Positions 1 through 7,061 of a stretch of DNA of 46,583 nucleotides are shown here, one piece after another. The stretch spans positions 1-46,583 of the forward strand of contig JALCDS010000012.1 in NCBI GenBank assembly GCA_022641775.1, written 5' to 3'. The notes under the pieces were generated by a model. It worked only from the letters and a program-made list of their open reading frames with translations. It made no database searches and had not been told where the DNA came from. A program made the position numbers and the translations under genes. Position 1 is the stretch's first letter. Each line of letters starts with the position of its first letter. Origin of the DNA: Clostridiaceae bacterium (GTDB lineage Bacteria > Cyanobacteriota > Vampirovibrionia > Gastranaerophilales > Gastranaerophilaceae).

Positions 1-374
1 GACAAAGTTTCAATATCTCACCTGCTGTAAAATTTGATATTGAAATACGCGCTCAAAAGAGTGAAAAGCCAATATTTGAAGAAATTGAATCTTATATCAA
101 ACGTCTTGCACGTGTTGAAAATATTTCATATGCCGATATGGATAAGGAAATCGGTAAAAAGACTGCAACAGCCGTTGTTTCAGCTTCAAAAATCGTAATT
201 CCTTTGGAAAATCTGATTGATTTTAATGAAGAAATAGCTCGTCAACAAAAGAAATTGGACAAACTTTTGACTGAAAAACATTCAATGGAAGGAAGAATGA
301 ATAACCCTAAATTTGTTGAAAATGCAAAACCTGAACTTGTAGCGCAAACAAAAGACAGAATTGCCGAAATTTAA
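1..374 (+). CDS. valS: Valyl-tRNA synthetase, C-terminal fragment
   Basis: The open frame runs in from the left edge, so only about the last 124 residues are visible. They show the end of the anticodon-binding region and the C-terminal coiled-coil arm of ValS: a K/E-rich helix beginning FNEEIARQQKKLDKLL and the family's MNNPKFVENAKPELV segment (the turn between the two helices). ValS charges tRNA-Val; the arm contacts the tRNA. The protein stops at DRIAEI, roughly 10-15 residues earlier than I would expect for the second helix, exactly where phage-derived coding sequence begins in another frame. The natural C-terminus therefore appears clipped, by insertion and deletion or by an assembly join. 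Function is probably kept, since the lost part is only the tip of the arm. Identification is confident; the truncation is inference. Confidence 0.85.
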   Translation, partial: QSFNISPAVKFDIEIRAQKSEKPIFEEIESYIKRLARVENISYADMDKEIGKKTATAVVSASKIVIPLENLIDFNEEIARQQKKLDKLLTEKHSMEGRMNNPKFVENAKPELVAQTKDRIAEI

Positions 375-1135
375 AAGAGTTTGTCAATCAAGGAAAATAT
401 AAAAAAATCTCTGTTGAAATTTACAGGGAACTTGAAGGTAAAAAGCCATATTTAAAGGCTGTTTCTTTTTTGGGAGCATCTATTCCCCAAGTAAAAGGTA
501 TGAAACCTGTTGAATTTAAAGAGGGTGAATCAGATACATACATTTTTGAAACAGAGGTTGAGACGGAAGATGAACCGACAGATGAGGAAATTGCAGAGTT
601 AAAAGAAACAATTTCTAATTTAAAAACAGAGATTGCAGCTTTTAAAACTCAAACAACGCAAAAAACAGAGATTAAGGATTTAAAATCACAAATCAAAGAC
701 TTAAATATTCAGCTTGCAAAGTTTAAAGATGCAGCAGCAGACAAAGACGAACTCGCAAAAGAATTAAAGAGTATAAAAGAAAACTTGAGGGACAAGGATT
801 TCAATGAATTTGTTGATAAACAAATTGAATGTGGAATTCTTACTCCTGCTAATAAAGATGCTGTTTTAACTATTTTAAAGGACTTGGATAACGTGAAAAA
901 GTTTGATGAGTCCTCCAACAGCATTGAGAGTTTTAAAACTTTTATTTCAGCATTACCAAAGCAAATTGAATTTCAAGAAATTGCAACAAAGCAAAAATCA
1001 ACTCCAAATGTTGATATTGAAAAATATGCCGATGCTGATGAAAAAAGTGTGGAGATATACAAACAAGCTACGGCTATTGCTGAAAAAGAAAATATCTCCT
1101 TTAAAGATGCATTACTTAAAATTAAGGAGATATAA
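371..1135 (+). pseudogene. Phage head protease/scaffold-like gene, 5' part missing
   Basis: The frame is open from the valS junction to the stop at 1133-1135. Only a TTG at 470 could act as a start, and it lies inside the conserved block, so the gene is probably a 5'-truncated relic. The block just after the junction (KEFVNQGKYKKISVEIYRE, then FLGASIPQVKGMKP) has the layout of phage capsid-maturation proteases of the Mu gpI type: a Ser in 'IS-x-E' followed by a hydrophobic 'LGA-x-P-x-VKG' strand. After an acidic linker there is a long K/E/Q-rich coiled coil (about 580-790), as expected for the scaffold half. It sits one base before the capsid-like gene, the usual protease/scaffold-capsid order. 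Family assignment is from memory of motifs and moderately sure. Confidence 0.55.
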
Positions 1136-1702
1136 ATGGGACGTTTAGAAGAATTACGAATTAACGCATACCTATCTGAAGTCGCTCGCGGATACAGTAA
1201 CAATGCCTTTATTTCACAATATCTGTTTCCAACAATTACTTCAGAACTTGAAAAAATAGACATTTTTCAATTTAACAAAGAAGCCTTTCAAATGTATGAC
1301 ACAGAAAGAGCAATCAGAGCAAATTCAAATGTTATAAGTCCGAAGGGATTCTCAAAACACACAACTACATTAACAGAACACGATTTGGCTTATCCTATTG
1401 ATTACAGAGAAGAAGAGGAATCTAAAAAGGTAAAGCTTCAAGTTCACGCAACAAATGTTGTAACGGAAGGGTTGAAATTAAAACTTGAAAAACAATGTGC
1501 AGATTTGGCACAAAACCCTGAAAATTATCCGACAGAAAATAAAGTGGCATTATCCGGGACAAGTCAATTATCAAAGGCAAATTCTGATCCGTTGGATGTT
1601 ATTGATAAAGCCAAAGATAAAATTTCACAAACTGTGCGTTCATTGATAGAAACGATTAAGTATCGTTTTAGAGAGGTAAGAACCGTAGGTTCGACTTTAT
1701 AA
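1136..1702 (+). pseudogene. Phage major capsid protein-like, shortened
   Basis: ATG follows the upstream stop directly (TAAATG) and has GGAG just upstream. The 188-residue product resembles phage major capsid proteins that begin with a helix (NAYLSEVARGYSNNAFISQYLFPTI), then a strand with F-x-F-x-K/N, an 'HDLAYPIDYREEEE' segment, and an 'NPENYP..NKVALSGTSQLS...DPLDVIDKAKDKI' segment. Such proteins are usually 300 or more residues. Here, after DKISQTV, the chain jumps to SLIETIKYRFREVRTVG, which looks like a later part of the same family, and then stops. An internal deletion of the middle and loss of the C-terminal half would explain this. No portal, terminase or tail genes follow; the next feature is a tRNA on the other strand. 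Capsid identity is a motif-based inference. Confidence 0.5.
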
Positions 1703-1720
1703 CTTATAAGTAAAAATAAA

Positions 1721-1806
1721 TGCCGATGGACGGAGTCGAACCGTCACGTGGGGTGAACCACACCAGATTTTGAGTCTGGCACGTCTACCAATTTCATCAC
1801 ATCGGC
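1721..1806 (-). tRNA. tRNA-Leu (CAA)
   Basis: The reverse strand folds as a class II tRNA: acceptor GCCGATG/CATCGGC with discriminator A, a D-arm with GG, anticodon stem CCAGA/TCTGG with loop CTCAAAA (anticodon CAA, reading UUG), a long variable arm and a TTCGACT T-loop. CCA is not encoded. Its 3' end faces the phage relic at 371-1702, an arrangement compatible with past use as an integration target, though no duplicated 3' end was found. Confidence 0.95.
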
Positions 1807-1828
1807 ATAACTTATTTGTTACTATTTC

Positions 1829-1856
1829 AGTATATCAAAAACATTTTAAATTTCAA
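1829..1856 (-). promoter_or_regulatory. Promoter of tRNA-Leu (CAA)
   Basis: Reverse strand: -35 TTGAAA (1851-1856), 16-bp spacer, -10 TATACT (1829-1834). The expected start is about 15 nt before the tRNA 5' end. Confidence 0.6.
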
Positions 1857-1955
1857 ATAACATTTTTACATTTTTTATAAATACCTTTTTTTCTTTCCAA
1901 TTGATTGATTGTGAGATTTTAAAATCAAGTTAATCTGTATTCGAGGAGAGGTTTT

Positions 1956-2735
1956 ATGAAAAATAAGTTTTTTATATTATTTATATTATTGGGGATGTTT
2001 TTGCCGAGTGTATCCGCGCAACCCTTGGAAACCGGTGTTGAAAAACAAGAATTTTTAAAAAGTAATAGGATAATCGATTCCAATACAAATTTGCCGGTTG
2101 CAAATGCACAGATTATGATTCCGCAGACCAATTACAAGACGTATTCTGATAAAAATGGATATTTTACGCTCAGAACAAATATGAATTCTGATACAATAAT
2201 TTCAGTTAGTAAAGATGGTTATCGACCTTTTACAACAACTTTTTTGAAAGATACATCATCTCCTTTGAAATTATCCTTACAAAAGCAAAAACTTGATGAT
2301 ATAAGTATTGAGTGTGATATGTGTCATTTGGGAGATGATACTTTTTCAATGAATTCTGCAAATTCAGGTGATTTTAAAATAAAGGCATCAGGTCCTTTTT
2401 ATTCAAAAACTTTCAAAATATCTGATGAAGCTAAAAACAGAGAAAATTATCTTGTAATCGGTTCAATAATAGGGATAGATACATCTTTGGCACGCAAAAT
2501 GGGACAAAATCATGCCAATTCTTATGCAACGGCACCGGAAATATATTTTAATGGAGTAAAAATAGCTGAAATTCAATTGAACGGAGACAATCAACGTATC
2601 AAGATACCGAATGATTTAATTAGAGAAAATTCAGAGAACGAAGTAACGATAAAAACCGGTCATAACATATTGCAGTCCGATCATCTTGACTATGATGATA
2701 TAGAATTTATGAACTTGAGTTTGCAATCAGAATAA
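1956..2735 (+). CDS. Secreted protein with carboxypeptidase regulatory-like domain
   Basis: Good Shine-Dalgarno (GAGGAGAGG) a few bases before ATG. Residues 1-21 form a signal peptide (MKNK, hydrophobic core, cleavage after VSA), so the protein is exported. Residues about 34-110 (IIDSNTNLPVANAQIMIP, then YSDKNGYFTLR, then VSKDGYRPF) match the beta-sandwich CarboxypepD_reg/CnaB-like pattern common in surface proteins and TonB-system partners. The remaining 140 residues hold a CDMC Cys pair and beta-rich sequence with no family I recognise. The gene stands alone between tRNA-Leu and the convergent waaA, whose stop is 3 nt away. Function unknown; a cell-surface or periplasmic role is inferred from the signal peptide and domain. 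Confidence 0.7.
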   Translation: MKNKFFILFILLGMFLPSVSAQPLETGVEKQEFLKSNRIIDSNTNLPVANAQIMIPQTNYKTYSDKNGYFTLRTNMNSDTIISVSKDGYRPFTTTFLKDTSSPLKLSLQKQKLDDISIECDMCHLGDDTFSMNSANSGDFKIKASGPFYSKTFKISDEAKNRENYLVIGSIIGIDTSLARKMGQNHANSYATAPEIYFNGVKIAEIQLNGDNQRIKIPNDLIRENSENEVTIKTGHNILQSDHLDYDDIEFMNLSLQSE

Positions 2736-2738
2736 AAT

Positions 2739-3977
2739 TTATAAATTCTCGTTAATTTTCTTTATTACAAAATCAAGAGCGCCTTTTTGCGCTTCAAAGA
2801 CAGTCTTACAATCAGTACAAGCGCATTTGTAAAATTCATTATCAGACAAAAGTTTTTTCATATAAGCTTCAAGTTCAACGGGAGTCTTAACGACTTTGCC
2901 AGCATCACATCTATCCAAAATTCCATAAATATCTCGGAAATTATGAATTGATGGACCTGAAATTGTCGGCTTTTCATAAACTGCAGCTTCAAGTGGGTTG
3001 TGTCCGCCTGTTTTGTTAAAGCTTCCACCTATGAATGCAAAATTACAAATTGTATAAATTTTACTCAATTCACCTAGTGTATCAAGAATAATTATGTCAT
3101 TATCCGTGAATTTGTCATCTTTTGACCTTAGACCGAATTTCAAATCGTATTTTTTAGAAAGTTCTACAATATTTTCAACTCTATTCAAATGACGTGGTGC
3201 AATCAAAAGTTTTATATCAGAAAATTCTGATTGTAGGTTTTTAAAAGCTTTTAAAATAAGTTCATTTTCTTCGTGGTGTGTACTTCCGGCAAGGATTATT
3301 CTAAATCCTTGTTGCCCAAGCTCAAAGTTTGAGTCAACTCGCTTTACATCAAATTTTAAATTGCCCATACATTCAGTAGTATTTGGATTTGCACCGAGTT
3401 CAATCATTTTGTAATTATCAATCTTGCTTTGCGTAAATATACCTGTATAAAATTTAAAAATGTATTTGAAAAACGGTTTGATAATCTTGTAAGAGTTGAA
3501 TGTAGAATCAGAAATTCTTCCGTTGATTATAAATAATTTTACGCCTTTTTTATAGCATAAGTGAGCAAAATTTGGCCAAATTTCGGTTTCTGCTATAAAT
3601 ACGATATCTGGTTTGATTTTATTTAAAAATCCGTTCACGGAAAGAGGGATATCAAACGGAAAATATGTAACTAAATCAGCAATATTGTCATATTTTTTGT
3701 GTGCAATATCTTGTCCTGTTTTTGTACCTGTTGTCACAACGATTTTTATATCGGGAAAAGTTTCACGTGTTTTTTTGATTAAGTTTTCAAGTGCAATAAT
3801 TTCACCGACAGAAACTCCATGAAACATTACAACTTTACCGTTGAATTTTTTTGATTTGAAAAATCCGAATTTTTCCTTCCAGCCGTATAAGAATTTTCCT
3901 TTGCAAGCTCTTATTACATAAATAATAGGCAAAAGCATTAAAAATATTATAGTTGATAGAATTCCATACAAAATCAT
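2739..3977 (-). CDS. waaA: 3-deoxy-D-manno-octulosonic acid (Kdo) transferase
   Basis: Inner-membrane GT30 enzyme that adds Kdo from CMP-Kdo to lipid A precursor, so the organism makes a Kdo-containing LPS core and has an outer membrane. The 412-residue length is normal. An N-terminal membrane anchor (about 3-22) is followed by the GT30 block HGVSVGEIIAL, whose Glu59 corresponds to the catalytic base, then VVTTGTKTGQ, DIVFIAETEIWPNF, a NGRISD segment, LAGSTHHEENELIL and the donor-side GGSFNKTGGHNPLEAA. The ATG lies only 6 nt downstream of a consensus -10 (3984-3989, reverse strand) with no Shine-Dalgarno, which suggests a leaderless mRNA. It diverges from folK across a 70-bp shared promoter region. 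Confidence 0.93.
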   Translation of the reverse strand: MILYGILSTIIFLMLLPIIYVIRACKGKFLYGWKEKFGFFKSKKFNGKVVMFHGVSVGEIIALENLIKKTRETFPDIKIVVTTGTKTGQDIAHKKYDNIADLVTYFPFDIPLSVNGFLNKIKPDIVFIAETEIWPNFAHLCYKKGVKLFIINGRISDSTFNSYKIIKPFFKYIFKFYTGIFTQSKIDNYKMIELGANPNTTECMGNLKFDVKRVDSNFELGQQGFRIILAGSTHHEENELILKAFKNLQSEFSDIKLLIAPRHLNRVENIVELSKKYDLKFGLRSKDDKFTDNDIIILDTLGELSKIYTICNFAFIGGSFNKTGGHNPLEAAVYEKPTISGPSIHNFRDIYGILDRCDAGKVVKTPVELEAYMKKLLSDNEFYKCACTDCKTVFEAQKGALDFVIKKINENL

Positions 3978-3983
3978 ATTAGA

Positions 3984-3989
3984 ATTATA
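3984..3989 (-). promoter_or_regulatory. -10 box of waaA, adjacent to start codon
   Basis: Perfect TATAAT on the reverse strand, 6 nt before the waaA ATG. No convincing -35 is visible. Transcription would begin at or next to the start codon. Confidence 0.5.
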
Positions 3990-4011
3990 CTCTAAATATA
4001 AATTAAAATCA

Positions 4012-4040
4012 TTGACATTACTGACAAAAATTTATACAAT
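4012..4040 (+). promoter_or_regulatory. Consensus sigma-70 promoter of folK
   Basis: TTGACA (4012-4017), 17-bp spacer, TACAAT (4035-4040). Seven nt separate the -10 from the ATG at 4048, so the +1 falls on or beside the start codon. Confidence 0.8.
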
Positions 4041-4047
4041 ACAAAGT

Positions 4048-4557
4048 ATGGTAATTGCTTATTTGAGTTTAGGCTCCAATAAAGGAGACCGCATAGGATA
4101 TGTTCAACAGGCAGCTGCAACCCTAGGGACTTTTGAGAATGTGAAAATCGTAAGAACTTCATCATTTTATGAGACAGAACCTTGGAATATGGCAGCTACT
4201 TCTACTTGGTTTGTTAATGCGGTTATTGAAATCAAAACTACTTTATCACCGCAAGATTTGCTTGCCTTGTGTCAAAGAATAGAAACACAGTTGGGCAGAA
4301 CCAGAAGTGGTAAAAATATTTATGAAGATAGGACAATTGACATTGATATTTTGTTTTACGGAAATGAAATTATCCATGAAGAAAATTTGGTTATTCCTCA
4401 TGAATTTGTTCATTTGAGAGCATTCAACTTAGTTCCTATGTTGGAATTAAATGAGGATTTTGTTCATCCTGTTTTACATAAAACAATTACTGAAATGCAT
4501 GAGGATTTGGAAAATCCGGAAATGGTCTTTTTGTATGGAACAAGAGTCGATATGTAA
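4048..4557 (+). CDS. folK: 6-hydroxymethyl-7,8-dihydropterin pyrophosphokinase
   Basis: Transfers pyrophosphate from ATP to hydroxymethyl-dihydropterin in folate synthesis. The 169-residue protein has the family signatures in order: SLGSNKGDR at the N-terminus, SSFYETEPW, FVNAVIEI, the nucleotide/metal segment GRTRSGKNIYEDRTIDIDIL, and IPHEFVHLRAFNLVPMLEL. The ATG at 4048 is preferred over an in-frame TTG at 4012 because that TTG is the first half of a perfect -35 box, and FolK proteins begin just before the AYLSLGSN strand. There is no Shine-Dalgarno; the mRNA is probably leaderless. The 3' end overlaps the following flavoprotein gene by 23 nt, so the two are likely co-transcribed. Confidence 0.93.
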   Translation: MVIAYLSLGSNKGDRIGYVQQAAATLGTFENVKIVRTSSFYETEPWNMAATSTWFVNAVIEIKTTLSPQDLLALCQRIETQLGRTRSGKNIYEDRTIDIDILFYGNEIIHEENLVIPHEFVHLRAFNLVPMLELNEDFVHPVLHKTITEMHEDLENPEMVFLYGTRVDM

Positions 4558-5683
4558 AGTTGCAATTGTAGGCGGTGGTCCTGCAGGTTGTGCTTGTGCA
4601 TATTTTTTAAAAGATAAATGTGATATTACTGTCTTTGATATGGCAAAACCGTTAAAAACTATTTTGCCTACAGGTGGAGGCAGATGTAATCTTGCGCATG
4701 CCGAATTTGATTTTAAAGATTTGGCAAGTAATTATCCGCGTGGTGAAAAGTTTTTATATTCTGTATTTTCAAAATTTGCAACAGCTGATACTTTAAAAAT
4801 GTTTGAAGATATCAAGGTTCGTACACATATTGAACCGGATATGCGTATATTTCCGGATTCAAACAGTTCAAAGGATGTTAAAGCAAAAATTTTAAAAGCG
4901 CTGCAAAGTGTCACCTTTAAAGAAGAAAAAGTTCTGAGAGTTAATCAAGGTGAAAATTTAACGGTTGTTACCGATATGGGAAGTTATAATTTTGATAAGG
5001 TGGTTGTTGCAACCGGCGGGCATGGCGGATACAATATTGCTAAATATTTGAATTTGAATATAATTGAGCCAAAACCTGCACTTGTAGGGTTAAAAACTCA
5101 AGAAGATTTTTCAAAAATAAAAGGGGTTGCGGTACAGGATGTATGTACTTCTGATGGGTTGAAAGATGACATATTATTTACTCATCATGGTATTTCTGGA
5201 CCTTTGACATACAAAATATCTTCGCTTATGGCTCGAGAGAGTTTTCCTTATACAATTCATTTATCGTTTACTGAAGATTTTGAGTTACAAGAATTGCTAA
5301 ATAATAATCCGCACAAAGACATAATAAATTTGGTCTCGGATTTTGTTCCAAAATCGGTTGCAGCATATATTTTGAATGATTTGGATATTGATATTGAGAC
5401 AAAGTGCCATGAAATTAACGGTAAAAAGCGTGATGCAATTATTTCAAGATTAAAATCTTTTCCTGTAACAATTGTAGGAACAGAAAAAGAGGGTGAAGTT
5501 GTAACATGTGGCGGGATTGATTTAAAAGAGATAAATTCAAAATCAATGGAATGTAAAAAAGTTCCAAATGTATATTTTATTGGTGAGGTTTTGGATATTG
5601 ACGGCTTTTGCGGTGGATTTAATCTTCAAAATTGCTGGTCTACAGCTTATGTCGCAGCAGAAAGCATTTTATCCGTTAAATAG
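4535..5683 (+). CDS. HI0933/BaiN-family FAD-dependent oxidoreductase
   Basis: 382-residue flavoprotein. A Rossmann dinucleotide fold starts at once (VAIVGGGPAGCACAYFL, residues about 9-25), followed by the family's PTGGGRCNLAH motif, a VVVATGG segment, HHGISGP in the middle domain, and the C-terminal FAD-contacting GEVLDIDGFCGGFNLQ. This family (also annotated aminoacetone oxidase-like or NAD(P)/FAD-dependent oxidoreductase) includes BaiN, proposed to reduce bile-acid intermediates; the substrate here cannot be told. The ATG at 4535 lies inside the last codons of folK, giving a 23-nt overlap and probable translational coupling. Its 3' end also overlaps the convergent nucleoside transporter by 15 nt. 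Family confident, substrate unknown. Confidence 0.88.
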   Translation: MEQESICKVAIVGGGPAGCACAYFLKDKCDITVFDMAKPLKTILPTGGGRCNLAHAEFDFKDLASNYPRGEKFLYSVFSKFATADTLKMFEDIKVRTHIEPDMRIFPDSNSSKDVKAKILKALQSVTFKEEKVLRVNQGENLTVVTDMGSYNFDKVVVATGGHGGYNIAKYLNLNIIEPKPALVGLKTQEDFSKIKGVAVQDVCTSDGLKDDILFTHHGISGPLTYKISSLMARESFPYTIHLSFTEDFELQELLNNNPHKDIINLVSDFVPKSVAAYILNDLDIDIETKCHEINGKKRDAIISRLKSFPVTIVGTEKEGEVVTCGGIDLKEINSKSMECKKVPNVYFIGEVLDIDGFCGGFNLQNCWSTAYVAAESILSVK

Positions 5684-6958
5684 AATCCCGACAATCGCTG
5701 CTGATACATAACAAGTTAATGTCCCACAAATAAGTGCTCTTATTGCCAGTCTTGCAAGGTTTTTCTTTTGGTTTGGTGCAAGTTCCCCGATACCTCCTAA
5801 AAGTATTGCTACAGAACCGAAGTTTCCGAAACTGCATAATGAAAAACATGCAATCAAGTAACTCTTTGCCGACAACAGATGAGGTAATTTTGTTAAGTCA
5901 ACGTATGCAACCATTTCATTCAATACGATTTTTGTCCCCATAAGTCCGCCGACTGTTGTTGCTTCCGATAACGGTACACCCATAAAGAATGCAAATATTG
6001 CAAAAACCTTTCCTAAAATCATATTCAATGACAGATGTATCCAATCAAACCCTAAGCAATGTGCAGGAAGGTGAAGATATTTAACCATTATTGTTCCCAT
6101 ACCGCCTAACATCCAATCAATCATAGCAACAAGTGCGATAAGGGCTAAAATAGTCGCAACAATGTTTATTGCAACTCTCATACCATCTGATGCACCTGCA
6201 GAAATAGCTTCAAATACAGTTGAATATGTTCTGTTTTTCTTGCTGAAAGTTATATTAAAATCTTCGCTTGTTTCAGGTTTTCCGACTTCAGGATAAATTA
6301 TTTTAGAAATTACAAGCGCACCGGGTGCTGCCATAATACATGATGCAAGCAAGTATTGTGCCGGAATGCCGAGGCTTATATATATTGGCATTGTAGCTCC
6401 AGAGATACATGCCATACTTCCTGCCATTGAAGCTAAAAGTTCAGAACGTGTAAGTTTTTCTAAATAAGGTTTAATCATTATTTGTGCAACTATTTGACCT
6501 ACAAATGCACTGGCAACGTTTGATAATGCTTCAGCTCCGGATACTGCCATCAATTTGTTCATTGCCCTACCTAAAACGGCAACTACTCTTTGCATAATTC
6601 CATAGTGATACAAAATATTGACCAATATCATCATAAAAATTAATGAGGACATTAATTGTAGAGCAAAAATACTTGAGCCTGTACCAAAAACGTTCGATAT
6701 TTTTACACTGCTTGCAAGCGGTCCGAATACAAAAGCTGCACCTTCTTGAGCAAATTCAAGAATTTTTTGTATAAATAGACCTATATCAAAAAATATAGCT
6801 CGTCCCAATGGTACTTTGAAAACAAATATTGCAAGTGCTACCTGCAATGCAAATCCTGTTCCTACCGTTTTGTAGTTGATAGCTTTTCTGTTGTTAGACA
6901 TCAAATAGCACAACGCAAAAATAAATATTATCCCGAAAATTCCAAAAAATCTGCTCAT
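5669..6958 (-). CDS. Concentrative nucleoside transporter (CNT/NupC family)
   Basis: 429-residue polytopic membrane protein that would import nucleosides with a cation. It has the CNT layout: short N-terminal helices with an ALQVALAIFVFKVPLGR segment, a Gate-like domain (VFGTGSSIFALQLMSSLIFM), a conserved SGAEALSNVASAFVGQ segment that in CNT proteins contributes to nucleoside binding, then ISGATMPIYISLG, and at the C-terminus CFSLCSFGNFGSVAILLGGIG. Its natural partner in this window is phosphopentomutase (34624-35802), which processes the released pentose phosphate. The stop codon lies within the 3' end of the convergent flavoprotein gene (15-nt overlap). A GGGGCAAG ribosome site precedes the ATG. 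Confidence 0.92.
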   Translation of the reverse strand: MSRFFGIFGIIFIFALCYLMSNNRKAINYKTVGTGFALQVALAIFVFKVPLGRAIFFDIGLFIQKILEFAQEGAAFVFGPLASSVKISNVFGTGSSIFALQLMSSLIFMMILVNILYHYGIMQRVVAVLGRAMNKLMAVSGAEALSNVASAFVGQIVAQIMIKPYLEKLTRSELLASMAGSMACISGATMPIYISLGIPAQYLLASCIMAAPGALVISKIIYPEVGKPETSEDFNITFSKKNRTYSTVFEAISAGASDGMRVAINIVATILALIALVAMIDWMLGGMGTIMVKYLHLPAHCLGFDWIHLSLNMILGKVFAIFAFFMGVPLSEATTVGGLMGTKIVLNEMVAYVDLTKLPHLLSAKSYLIACFSLCSFGNFGSVAILLGGIGELAPNQKKNLARLAIRALICGTLTCYVSAAIVGILFNG

Positions 6959-7061
6959 CTTGCCCCTTTATATCTTATTGATATTATTCTACTTTAAATA
7001 GGCAAAAAAAACTTAAAATGTTGAAAAAAGTTTACCAAATTTTTATAAACTGATTTTGTGT

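Noticed and set aside
1680-1720. attR-like remnant from tRNA-Leu next to the phage relic
   Set aside because: Only a 9-bp inverted match to the T-arm. Integrase-made att sites are direct copies of the tRNA 3' end, usually longer. Kept only as a remark.
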